DNA from: Flavihumibacter sp.
Lineage (GTDB): Bacteria > Bacteroidota > Bacteroidia > Chitinophagales > Chitinophagaceae
Length of the DNA: 8,366 bases
Direction of reading: 5' to 3'
Assembly: GCA_025455285.1 (NCBI GenBank)
Contig: JALOMU010000043.1
Location: 1 to 8,366 of the forward strand
Below are positions 1 through 6,565 of this stretch, piece after piece; position 1 is the stretch's first letter, and each line of letters begins with the position of its first letter. A program made the translations under genes and the position numbers. The notes under the pieces were generated by a model. The model was not told where the DNA came from and ran no database searches. It was given only the letters and a program-made list of their open reading frames with translations.

Positions 1-846
1 AATGGGCAGGTTAGCATAACTGACGAAAAATATATCCTTGTTGTTTTTTACTTTTTTGGATTTACAATATTGAATGGCGTCCAGGGCAACATAATCGTTT
101 ATGGCCAAAACTGCTGTGGGCGGGTGTTTCAGACTGAGCAAACTTTCCATGGCTTCGGCTGTCCCTTCCCGTGTGAGATCGCAATAAGCTACCAAACTGA
201 GATCAATCTTGAGCCTTTTTTTCTGCATCACTTCCATATAGGTGTCGGTACGTTCTTTGGAAGACTTCATTTCTTTGGGGCCATTAATGATACCGATTCT
301 GCGATGCCCTTTTTCCATCAGGTACGTAATTGCCTGGTGAGTTCCCTGCGGCATGTTAAAGGCCACTTTGTTATAAGCGTTGGAGGCGGGTACGCGGTCA
401 AAGAAAACAACAGGAATACCATATTTTTCAAGTACAGCAAAATGATCCAGATTTTTGGTGTGTTTGGAAAGTGAAACAATGATTCCATCTACCCGTTGGT
501 TTTTCATTGCTGTCAGAATTTCCATTTCCCGCTCAACATTATCCTGGGACTGCCCGATCAGCACATTGTATTTATGCTGCATAGCAAGTTCTTCAATACC
601 ACTGATGGCACCTGCAAAAAAATCTTCAATCAGGTAAGGAAGAATTACTCCAATTGTAAAGGTTTTTCGTTGTTTGAAAAAAATAGCGGTCTGGTTGGGT
701 TCATAGCCCAATTCCCTGGCAAGTTCCTGCACCCTGGTTTTTGTTCTCAGGCCGATACTCGGGTGATCGTGTAAGGCGCGGGAGACGGTTGAAACCGAGA
801 TTTTCAGCTGTTTGGCAATTTCTTTGATCGTAGGTACCTTACTCAT
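1..846 (-). CDS. LacI/GalR-family transcriptional repressor, C-terminus cut by window edge
   Basis: This is a DNA-binding repressor of the LacI/GalR family. The reading frame starts at the ATG complementary to 844-846 and stays open for 282 codons to base 1, so roughly 55-60 residues of a usual ~340 are off the window. Residues 5-25 form the LacI helix-turn-helix (TIKEIAKQLKISVSTVSRAL), followed by the usual GYEPN turn at 47-51 and the hinge. From residue 63 (FTIGVILP) comes the periplasmic-binding-protein-like sensor domain, with IIVSLS, GIPVVFFDR and GHRRIGIINGP, ending in the window at VSYANLPI, where family members read close to VVGFDN. In the hinge, the leucine that usually intercalates in the operator minor groove is aligned with Phe57. 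The ligand cannot be told from sequence; in this family it is most often a sugar. The target may be its own promoter, a neighbour off the left edge, or the divergent lipoprotein gene. The family call is firm; the regulon is unknown. Confidence 0.95.
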   Translation of the reverse strand, partial: MSKVPTIKEIAKQLKISVSTVSRALHDHPSIGLRTKTRVQELARELGYEPNQTAIFFKQRKTFTIGVILPYLIEDFFAGAISGIEELAMQHKYNVLIGQSQDNVEREMEILTAMKNQRVDGIIVSLSKHTKNLDHFAVLEKYGIPVVFFDRVPASNAYNKVAFNMPQGTHQAITYLMEKGHRRIGIINGPKEMKSSKERTDTYMEVMQKKRLKIDLSLVAYCDLTREGTAEAMESLLSLKHPPTAVLAINDYVALDAIQYCKSKKVKNNKDIFFVSYANLPI

Positions 847-1048
847 GTTTGGCAGTGGGTTCGAATCCTAAAAATAACCATAAATAAACGAAACCGAAGG
901 CGGTTTAAATTGTAATATTGATCCTGGTTTTCGCCTCTGATAGCAGCAGTAAACTTTTTACAAAAATGAACCTATTTCAACCTGACTGCTTCTTCTTACA
1001 CATAGTATTTCCAACAGCAATTTTTAAATTAGTTTAATCTTTTAACAT
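847..1048. other. divergent intergenic region between the lacI-type gene and the lipoprotein gene
   Basis: This 202-bp non-coding stretch must hold the promoters of both divergent genes. It contains a 16-bp inverted repeat at 891-906 (listed separately) and a smaller perfect one, GTAAA-CTT-TTTAC, at 949-961. No clear TAnnTTTG -7 box or Shine-Dalgarno sequence was found before either start. TTTTAACAT directly precedes the lipoprotein ATG, in keeping with the A/T-rich leaders of Bacteroidota. A short stretch at 857-868 resembles a tRNA T-arm but has no tRNA around it. Confidence 0.6.
891..906. promoter_or_regulatory. candidate LacI-family operator (inverted repeat)
   Basis: AAACCG-AAGG-CGGTTT has perfect 6-bp arms around a 4-bp centre. 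It sits 45 bp before the start codon of the LacI-type repressor and 142 bp before the lipoprotein start. LacI-family operators are palindromes of about this size, often with AAACC/GGTTT-like arms, and these repressors commonly regulate themselves. That it is the operator is an inference from symmetry and position; the usual central CG is absent. Confidence 0.35.
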
Positions 1049-1921
1049 ATGAGAAAGCTTCTCCGGGTTTTTATTGTATTTATTATTCTGGCCGGTTGTA
1101 ACAATGCTTCAGACCAATCAGTGAGCAATAGCGTGGCATTGGTTGACAGTATTCAGTCTGCCACTAATCATTACTGTTATGAGAATGCGGCTGGAACTGA
1201 TTCCATCCGGCTCCGTATCGATCTGGTCGGCACCGATGTGTCGGGCGAATTGCTCTATGCCATACGTGGTAAAGACAGAAACGAAGGTTCTGTACATGGA
1301 GAATGGTTCGGCGATACATTGGTGCTTGACTATATGTATCAGTCGGAGGGAAGCTTATCATCCCGCCAGGTTGTTTTTATTAAACAGGATAGTTTACTGG
1401 TAGAAGGATACGGTGCCAGTGAGGAAGTGGATGGAAAACTGCGTTTTGTCAACAGGGCTGAACTTTCCTTTGGATCCGGGATTAAATTAAAGGAAATGAA
1501 TTGTGATGAACCCAGTGCAGCTTCCAGTCCGGCTGCTTCAACTGCCCCAATTCAGGTAGAGCAGGGTAGTGAAGTGTTGTATATGTATCGCTGGGAGTTA
1601 AAAGAACTGAATGGTACCACCATAGAGGAAGTCAAACGGGATCAGTTTTTTCTCCTCTTTACACCAGGTCAGGTCGGAAGGGTTTCAGGAAAAGGTGGCT
1701 GTAACCGGATTTCCGGCAATGTTGAATTGTTGGATAACAGGGGCTTAAAATTTGGGGCACTTGCCAGTACCAAAATGGCTTGTCCGGATATGGAGCAGGA
1801 AGATGCTTTCCTCAAAATACTAGCCCAGATAAATCAATGGAAGATTGTAAACAATGAATTACATCTGATGTTGAATGGTTCCAGTTTAGCTATTTTTCAA
1901 GCGGTAACCGGTAAAAAATAA
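1049..1921 (+). CDS. META-domain (HslJ-like) lipoprotein
   Basis: This is a predicted lipoprotein of 290 residues. The N-terminus is a short basic, hydrophobic signal ending in a lipobox, LAGC, with Cys17 as the expected lipidation and cleavage site. Residues about 40-150 form a beta-rich region of unassigned function (with GELLY and a GEWFGDTL stretch). Residues 154-172 are a Ser/Ala/Pro/Gln-rich linker. Residues about 181-286 match the META domain (DUF306, as in HslJ and the Leishmania META proteins): it opens with YRWELKELNGT, has GKGGCNRISGNV at 214-225 and TKMACP at 241-246, and ends near LAIFQAV. META proteins are linked to envelope or stress roles, but no reaction is known. The stop is followed after one base by the lipase start, so the two are probably co-transcribed and translationally coupled. 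The ATG at 1049 is favoured because it gives the intact signal peptide. Confidence 0.88.
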   Translation: MRKLLRVFIVFIILAGCNNASDQSVSNSVALVDSIQSATNHYCYENAAGTDSIRLRIDLVGTDVSGELLYAIRGKDRNEGSVHGEWFGDTLVLDYMYQSEGSLSSRQVVFIKQDSLLVEGYGASEEVDGKLRFVNRAELSFGSGIKLKEMNCDEPSAASSPAASTAPIQVEQGSEVLYMYRWELKELNGTTIEEVKRDQFFLLFTPGQVGRVSGKGGCNRISGNVELLDNRGLKFGALASTKMACPDMEQEDAFLKILAQINQWKIVNNELHLMLNGSSLAIFQAVTGKK

Positions 1922-1922
1922 T

Positions 1923-3011
1923 ATGAGAAAACTTCTTGTTTCACTGGCTGGATGGCTCTTTTTGGCCAATTCGGCTTCCTCCCAATCGCTGCAATCAGGT
2001 TTTGATAAGGCGGAATATGAAGAATTGATAAAAGTATCAGTTCGAACAGCAAAGGAAAAAGCCTATTCGGATACTTTTCCGGAACCTCAACGATTTACCA
2101 TGGTCTATGAATCGCCTGTAATGGGACTGGACAATCTTTGGGACTTATGGACAGACAAAAATGGGCAGGCGGTGATCAGTGTAAGGGGTACCACTACCAA
2201 TATGGATAGCTGGCTGGCTAATATATATGCAGCCATGGTTCCGGCCAGGGGTACGCTCCAGTTGGAAGAAGGATATAATTTTGATTATCAGCTGGCTACA
2301 CATCCGCAGGCGGCAGTTCATGTGGGCTGGTTGCTGGCAACCGGCTACCTGGTTCGTGATATCTTACCAAAACTTGATTCAACCTATCGATCGGGCACTA
2401 AAAATATCCTGATCATGGGGCATAGCCAGGGGGGAGGGATTGCCTATCTATTGACTTCACATCTATACAGTTTACAGCGGTCGGGCAAATTACCGGTGGA
2501 TATTCGCTTCAAAACCTATTGCAGTGCCGGACCAAAACCTGGTAATCTTTATTTCGCATATGATTATGAAGCCATGACTTATGGGGGATGGGCATTTAAT
2601 GTGGTGAATTCGGCCGACTGGGTGCCAGAGGTTCCTCTTTCTATACAAACGATCCAGGACTTCAACACAACCAACCCGTTTACCAATGCCAAATCTCAGA
2701 TCAGGAAGCAGAAATTTCCTGATAAACTGGTCTTGAAGTACGTATATAACCGGTTGAGCAAACCCAGTATCCGGGCGCAGCGGAATTATCAGAAATACCT
2801 GGGTAAACATACTTCCAAAATAGTAGGAAAGAAGTTGAATGGCTTCCAGGCTCCAGGTTATTATAATTCAAATCATTACGTTCGAACGGGTACTACTATC
2901 GTATTGCACCCGGATGAGGAGTACAGGGCGCGTTGGCAGGATAGTGAAACCAATATGTTTGTGCATCACCTGCACAGCCCTTATCTCTTTCTGTTACAGA
3001 AACTTCCCTGA
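1923..3011 (+). CDS. secreted class-3-type lipase (alpha/beta hydrolase)
   Basis: This is a predicted exported serine hydrolase of 362 residues, probably acting on lipids or other esters. The N-terminus is a Sec signal peptide (basic MRKLL, then a hydrophobic stretch, cleavage likely after SASSQ near residue 21). The fold pattern is that of class 3 (Rhizomucor-type) lipases. AVISVRGT at 83-90 is the strand leading to the oxyanion region. GHSQGG at 166-171 is the nucleophile elbow, with Ser168. FKTYCSAGPKPGN at 196-208 follows. FNVVNSADWVPEVP at 225-238 places the catalytic Asp at 232, as in the ERDIVPHLP motif of fungal lipases. The triad His is probably one of 348, 349 or 351 in FVHHLHSP. 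About 115 residues lie between Asp and His, somewhat long. There is no lipobox and no recognisable type IX C-terminal domain, so a periplasmic or simple secreted location is likely. It is one base downstream of the META lipoprotein. The substrate is unknown. Confidence 0.85.
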   Translation: MRKLLVSLAGWLFLANSASSQSLQSGFDKAEYEELIKVSVRTAKEKAYSDTFPEPQRFTMVYESPVMGLDNLWDLWTDKNGQAVISVRGTTTNMDSWLANIYAAMVPARGTLQLEEGYNFDYQLATHPQAAVHVGWLLATGYLVRDILPKLDSTYRSGTKNILIMGHSQGGGIAYLLTSHLYSLQRSGKLPVDIRFKTYCSAGPKPGNLYFAYDYEAMTYGGWAFNVVNSADWVPEVPLSIQTIQDFNTTNPFTNAKSQIRKQKFPDKLVLKYVYNRLSKPSIRAQRNYQKYLGKHTSKIVGKKLNGFQAPGYYNSNHYVRTGTTIVLHPDEEYRARWQDSETNMFVHHLHSPYLFLLQKLP

Positions 3012-3025
3012 TGGATCGAAAAACC

Positions 3026-3033
3026 TAACTTTG
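3026..3033 (+). promoter_or_regulatory. candidate Bacteroidota -7 promoter element before korB
   Basis: TAACTTTG matches the TAnnTTTG -7 consensus used by the Bacteroidota primary sigma factor. It lies in the 38-bp gap after the lipase stop and would start transcription about 10 bases before the korB ATG. I could not find a convincing TTTG -33 element at the expected distance, so korB may instead, or also, be read from the upstream gene pair. Confidence 0.35.
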
Positions 3034-3049
3034 CGGATTATTTGAGGAT

Positions 3050-4093
3050 ATGAGTACAATTGAAGCGGCCCCGGCAACAATACCGGGATTAACACCCAAG
3101 GATTTTGCAACAGACCAGGAAGTGCGCTGGTGCCCCGGATGCGGAGATTATTCCATCCTTGCACAGGTGCAAAAAGTGATGCCTGGCATTGGTGTTCCCA
3201 GAGAAAATATTGTCATTATTTCCGGTATCGGGTGTAGTAGCCGCTTCCCTTATTACATGAATACTTATGGAATGCACTCCATCCATGGCAGGGCTACCGC
3301 CATAGCTAGTGGATTAAAGGCTACCCGTCCGGAATTAAGTGTTTGGATTGTAACCGGTGACGGAGATGGGTTAAGTATCGGAGGTAATCATACCATCCAT
3401 TTGCTGCGCCGCAATTTTGATGTAAATATCCTGCTCTTTAACAACCAGATTTATGGTCTGACCAAGGGGCAGTATTCACCTACTTCTGAGGAACATAAAA
3501 TTACCAAGAGTACACCATTTGGGTCAATCGATCATCCCTTTAATCCACTTGCCCTGGCAATGGGTGCGGATGCCAGTTTTGTTGCCCGGAGCATGGATCG
3601 TGATCCCAAGCACTTGCAGGAAATGCTGATCCGCAGCCATGCGCACAAAGGTTCTTCCTTCCTGGAGATTTATCAGAACTGTAATATTTTCAACGACGGA
3701 GCCTTTGAAATCTTTACAGAGAAATCAACCAAACAGGAACAGGCCCTTTTCCTTGAACAGGGTAAGCCGCTGTTGTTTGGCGCAAACAAAGACAAGGGTA
3801 TAAAGCTGGATGGATTAAAACCTGTATTGGTAGACCTAAATGAAGGATTCAGTGCCGACGACTGCTGGATTCATGACGAAAGAGATTTTTACAAAGCCCA
3901 GATCCTGGTTCGTCTTTTTGATGATCCCCGGATAGAAGGACATATGCCAAGGCCATTCGGAGTTTTCTATGAAACGGATCGTGCCTGTTATGAAGATATT
4001 ATGGCGATGCAGATTGAAGAAACAATTTCGCTTAAGGGTAAGGGTGATCTTGACCGCCTGTTACGCGGTTCGGAAGTTTGGACCATTCAATAA
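3050..4093 (+). CDS. korB: 2-oxoacid:ferredoxin oxidoreductase, beta subunit (KorB type)
   Basis: This is the thiamine-diphosphate and iron-sulfur subunit of a 2-oxoacid:ferredoxin oxidoreductase, most likely for 2-oxoglutarate, which forms the acyl-CoA, CO2 and reduced ferredoxin in the cytoplasm. It has 347 residues. CPGCG at 28-32, Cys62 in GIGCSSRFP and Cys211 in YQNCNIF give four cysteines spaced 3, 31 and 149 residues apart, almost the spacing of the 4Fe-4S ligands in the archaeal two-subunit enzymes. GDGDG at 103-107 with NNQIYGLTKGQ at 131-141 is the TPP/Mg2+ site. Residues from about 230 form the C-terminal extension seen in bacterial KorB. The enzyme needs an alpha (or alpha-gamma) chain, usually encoded next door, and none is present here. 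The ATG is followed by a short tail before the conserved TDQEVRWCPGCG; a GAGGA stretch lies only one base before it, too close to act as a Shine-Dalgarno. Substrate specificity (2-oxoglutarate against pyruvate) is inferred from family style. Confidence 0.92.
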   Translation: MSTIEAAPATIPGLTPKDFATDQEVRWCPGCGDYSILAQVQKVMPGIGVPRENIVIISGIGCSSRFPYYMNTYGMHSIHGRATAIASGLKATRPELSVWIVTGDGDGLSIGGNHTIHLLRRNFDVNILLFNNQIYGLTKGQYSPTSEEHKITKSTPFGSIDHPFNPLALAMGADASFVARSMDRDPKHLQEMLIRSHAHKGSSFLEIYQNCNIFNDGAFEIFTEKSTKQEQALFLEQGKPLLFGANKDKGIKLDGLKPVLVDLNEGFSADDCWIHDERDFYKAQILVRLFDDPRIEGHMPRPFGVFYETDRACYEDIMAMQIEETISLKGKGDLDRLLRGSEVWTIQ

Positions 4094-4392
4094 TCAGCCT
4101 ATTATATAGTACAAAAAATAAGCCAGCGATGGAAATCGCCGGCCTGTGCTTACCTCTGAAACCACAAAAAGAAAGAGGTTATATATGGGTTTTCAATAAT
4201 CTAAGTTGTTAGGCAAACGGATTGCACACAATAAATAAAGGGGGTAATCGATCAGACGGCTTTGTCAGGATAAGGCAAGCTTCGCAACACTTTAGGGAAA
4301 AGGTAGAAATTGGAGTCGCAGGAATTGGATAATCAGTTAAAATGTCCAAAAGACTGGTTAAAATTAAAGCCTGAAGCAATACAACGCAAAAA
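4094..4392. other. non-coding gap between convergent korB and the JmjC-type gene
   Basis: The 299 bases hold no credible gene. They contain the leftward terminator hairpin at 4109-4143, a weaker inverted repeat (ACCTCT at 4152-4157 with AGAGGT at 4174-4179, 16-base loop), and two direct copies of GTTAAAAT at 4336-4343 and 4357-4364, 21 bp apart. The stretch 4144-4392 would be a long 3' untranslated region of the leftward gene if the hairpin is its terminator. I see no tRNA or recognisable small RNA. Confidence 0.6.
4109..4143 (-). terminator. intrinsic terminator oriented for leftward transcription
   Basis: Reading the minus strand, GCCGGCGAT, loop TTCC, and ATCGCTGGC (4143 down to 4122) fold into a 9-bp GC-rich stem with one G-U wobble, followed directly by TTATTTTTTGTA. 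This is the classic stem plus U-tract layout. On the plus strand the wobble becomes an A-C mismatch and no T-run follows, so it is unlikely to terminate korB. It probably ends the JmjC-type gene's transcript and shields korB from antisense reading. Confidence 0.72.
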
Positions 4393-5259
4393 TTAATCTG
4401 AAAAATTGGCTATTTTCTTCTTTTTATACGCGTACCACCAGTCTGGTACTGTTTTTTTCATCAGCGTGTCAATATTTCTCATACCAAACAGGTTCCAGGC
4501 ACCATGCAGTTTACCTTCCAATGATTGTTGCAAAGCGCGGAGACTCATCGCGAAGCCACTCTCCAGGTATTCCATATGATGCCAGTAACCTGCGGGCATG
4601 AAAAGTGTATCGCCATGTTCAAGTACCAGATCAAAGCCGGCGGCTTTTTTCAGGAGAGGAAACTGCTCCATATTTAGTTTGGATTGTGCAGGTTCATAAT
4701 ATTTTTCAAAGTTGGCAAAACTCAAAACTTCCCAGGGTTTGCGGTAGATATACCGATGTTGGTTATATGGAAAGAGCAAAACACGCTTGCGGCCAACAAA
4801 CTGCGTGTGTAGAATATGCGACATATCAATATCAAAATGCATATGAGTTACGGAACCCTGGCCGCCGATGAACAGCATTGGAAATCGCTTCACAAATCCT
4901 TTCAGGTACGCATCCGGCCATGAAAAATCCTTCACTAACTGCGGTGCATGGGTAAAAAGGTTGAATAGGAAAATGCGAAGTTCAACCGGGCCTTGTTTTA
5001 CCTGATCGATGTAATCGCCAAAAAGCATATAATCGTCTGCTGTATTGATAGGCGTTCGGGCATCACTCTTGATGTTATTATACACTCCCACTTTCACAGC
5101 GCCCACCGCATCTTTAAAATAATCCCAGTTCCATTTCTGATAAGCAGGCCATTCTTGCGAAAGCTTTTTGATAACAACGGGGATTCCTTTGTTGTAATAA
5201 AGTTTTTTGAACTCATCCGGGCTGATTGAATCCCAAACATCAACTGATTTCAATAACAT
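4393..5259 (-). CDS. JmjC/cupin_8-like putative Fe(II)/2-oxoglutarate oxygenase
   Basis: This is a 288-residue cupin-like protein of the JmjC hydroxylase type (relatives: FIH, JMJD5, TYW5), expected to be a cytoplasmic Fe(II)- and 2-oxoglutarate-dependent oxygenase with a protein, RNA or small-molecule substrate that cannot be deduced. The N-terminal part (GIPVVIKKLSQEWPA at 25-39, KWNWDYF) matches the conserved lead-in of cupin_8 proteins. Candidate metal ligands are His141 and Asp143 in the HFD motif and His227 in GYWHHME, in a context very like FIH's WWHH. GRKRVLLFP at 156-164 is the following conserved strand, with Lys158 a possible 2-oxoglutarate contact by analogy with JMJD5. The HFD-to-GRK spacing is 12 residues where FIH, JMJD5 and TYW5 have 10. 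The C-terminus is lysine-rich and ends in KKKKIANFSD. It starts 29 bp from the divergent yciO-type gene, so the two probably share a promoter region. Function beyond the family is unknown. Confidence 0.85.
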   Translation of the reverse strand: MLLKSVDVWDSISPDEFKKLYYNKGIPVVIKKLSQEWPAYQKWNWDYFKDAVGAVKVGVYNNIKSDARTPINTADDYMLFGDYIDQVKQGPVELRIFLFNLFTHAPQLVKDFSWPDAYLKGFVKRFPMLFIGGQGSVTHMHFDIDMSHILHTQFVGRKRVLLFPYNQHRYIYRKPWEVLSFANFEKYYEPAQSKLNMEQFPLLKKAAGFDLVLEHGDTLFMPAGYWHHMEYLESGFAMSLRALQQSLEGKLHGAWNLFGMRNIDTLMKKTVPDWWYAYKKKKIANFSD

Positions 5260-5288
5260 AGGTCTGGTGTTTCTTCTTAACTTAGAAT

Positions 5289-5903
5289 ATGCTTATTCAT
5301 GTGCATCCTGATAATCCGCAACCGCGGGCTATCCGGACCATTGTTGATACATTAAGTGAGGGAGGGATTATCATTTATCCAACCGATACGATTTATGGTA
5401 TTGGTTGTGATATTTTTCAACCTAAAGCGATTGAACGAATTTGCCGGATCAAACAGGTCGATCCTGCCAAAGCACAGTTATCCTTTATCTGTTACGACCT
5501 TAGTGACCTGAGCCAGTATACCAAATCCATCTCCACGCCTCTGTACCGTTTGTTGAAAAGTCATTTGCCTGGTCCTTATACGTTTATTCTTCCGGCCAGT
5601 AAAGAAGTACCAAAAATATTAAAAAGCCGGAAAGATACCATTGGACTTCGGGTACCCGGTAACAATATTGCCCGGACCATTGTTCGGGAACTTGGTCGTC
5701 CCATTTTAAGTGCTTCCCTGCCAGGTGAAATGGTAGAAGAGTATACTGATCCGGAAATGATGCAGAGCAATTTTGGAAAACTCGTTGACGTGGTGGTAGA
5801 TGGGGGAATTGGTGGCTGGACTCCTTCCACCATCATAGACTGCACTCAGAACCCACCGGAACTGGTTCGCCAGGGAGCAGGAGAATGGACAGAAGCAGAT
5901 TAA
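5289..5903 (+). CDS. yciO: YciO-type Sua5/YrdC family protein
   Basis: This 204-residue protein belongs to the Sua5/YciO/YrdC fold family, whose TsaC/Sua5 members make threonylcarbamoyl-AMP for the tRNA t6A modification. It resembles E. coli YciO over its whole length as I recall that sequence: HPDNPQPR near the N-terminus, GGIIIYPTDTIYGIGC at 25-40, AIERICRIKQ at 47-56, GPYTFILPASKEVP at 95-108, KDTIGLRVP at 115-123, and STIIDCT near the end. The KxR-SxN signature of TsaC/Sua5 is altered. Lys55 is kept, but the Arg position is Val57, and the SxN position reads Ser141-Ala142-Ser143. YciO proteins show such changes and their true role is not settled; annotation as L-threonylcarbamoyladenylate synthase should be treated with care. 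The start ATG at 5289 gives the N-terminus expected for YciO. Its stop codon directly abuts the stop of the convergent RNase HII gene. Confidence 0.88.
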   Translation: MLIHVHPDNPQPRAIRTIVDTLSEGGIIIYPTDTIYGIGCDIFQPKAIERICRIKQVDPAKAQLSFICYDLSDLSQYTKSISTPLYRLLKSHLPGPYTFILPASKEVPKILKSRKDTIGLRVPGNNIARTIVRELGRPILSASLPGEMVEEYTDPEMMQSNFGKLVDVVVDGGIGGWTPSTIIDCTQNPPELVRQGAGEWTEAD

Positions 5904-6500
5904 TCAAAAAAGGGATGGGATGGCAGGATTGATCTGAAAGCTCTTTCTGTGGAATTCACACAATCCATGTTGTAGGATTGCATCACGATGAACTTTTGTA
6001 CCATACCCTTTATTTTGTTTCCAGCCGTACTGCGGATAAGAAGAATGCAATTGGTTCATGTGATCATCGCGACAGGTTTTGGCAAGAATGCTTGCGGCAG
6101 CGATCGACGCATAGAGGGAATCACCCTTGACAATACAACGGTGAGGGATACCCGAAAAGGAGCGAAAGCGATTCCCGTCAATAAGGAGGAATTCCGGTTT
6201 TGTGACCAGATTCTGAATAGCGAGGTGCATAGCTTTCCAGGTAGCCTGCAGAATATTGATGCGATCGATCTCTGCTTCTTCCACAGATGCAACAGCCCAG
6301 GCTACTGCTTTTTCCTGGATGAAAGCACGTAATTCGTATCTGTCTTTTTCCTTTACCTGTTTGGAATCGTTGAGCAAGGGATGATAGAAATCAGGAGGCA
6401 GGATAACAGCGGCTGCAAATACTGGGCCGGCATAACAACCCCTTCCGGCTTCATCAATTCCGGCTTCCAATAAATCCGTCTGGTAGTAGTTATTAAGCAT
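5904..6500 (-). CDS. rnhB: ribonuclease HII
   Basis: RNase HII cuts the RNA strand of RNA:DNA hybrids and starts removal of single ribonucleotides from DNA, in the cytoplasm with Mg2+ or Mn2+. I start it at the ATG complementary to 6498-6500, giving 198 residues that begin MLNNYYQTDLLEAGIDEAGRG, close to the usual family N-terminus. The frame is open further to a TTG at 6512, but that would add only four residues and needs a non-ATG start. Numbered from this ATG, the metal-binding acids are Asp16 and Glu17 (DEAGRG), Asp108 (LLIDGN) and Asp127 (VKGDSLYASIAAASILAK), matching D16, E17, D108 and D126 of the E. coli enzyme. The conserved KGYGTKVHRDAI follows. Length is normal and the protein looks intact. 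It is divergent from the Crp/Fnr gene across 65 bp and converges on yciO with no gap. Confidence 0.96.
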   Translation of the reverse strand: MLNNYYQTDLLEAGIDEAGRGCYAGPVFAAAVILPPDFYHPLLNDSKQVKEKDRYELRAFIQEKAVAWAVASVEEAEIDRINILQATWKAMHLAIQNLVTKPEFLLIDGNRFRSFSGIPHRCIVKGDSLYASIAAASILAKTCRDDHMNQLHSSYPQYGWKQNKGYGTKVHRDAILQHGLCEFHRKSFQINPAIPSLF

Positions 6501-6565
6501 CTGCAGGCTCAAAAATAGAAAGAATCTTTTGTCGTAGTTTTATTGGTTTACAAAAACTCAGAAAT

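Noticed and set aside
70..474. Open frame on the plus strand opposite the LacI-type gene
   Set aside because: It is a shadow of the clear minus-strand repressor frame and has no protein features of its own. The other long frames opposite or inside the called genes were dismissed for the same reason.
857..868. tRNA T-arm-like string (GGGTTCGAATCC) upstream of the LacI-type gene, which could mark a tRNA end or attachment site
   Set aside because: The T-stem does not pair fully, no acceptor, anticodon or D arm surrounds it, and the region just beside it is the repressor's start codon. It is probably chance.
1049..1940. Near-identical first 14 bases of the lipoprotein and lipase genes (both encode MRKLL), suggesting duplication
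   Set aside because: Likeness stops after five codons and is typical of basic signal-peptide starts, so no duplication is supported.
4152..4179. Inverted repeat ACCTCT/AGAGGT as a korB terminator
   Set aside because: The stem is only 6 bp with a 16-base loop and no T-run follows, so support for termination is poor.
4336..4364. Two direct copies of GTTAAAAT 21 bp apart downstream of the JmjC-type gene
   Set aside because: They are short, AT-rich and lie beyond a stop codon with no nearby promoter, so they are most simply chance.
5278..5285. TAACTTAG resembling a -7 element just before the yciO start
   Set aside because: Its start point would fall inside or after the ATG at 5289, so it cannot serve that gene as placed; the match also has two changes in the TTTG part.
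6501..6512. Upstream TTG start for rnhB adding four residues
   Set aside because: The ATG at 6500 gives the usual N-terminus and metal-ligand numbering close to that of E. coli.
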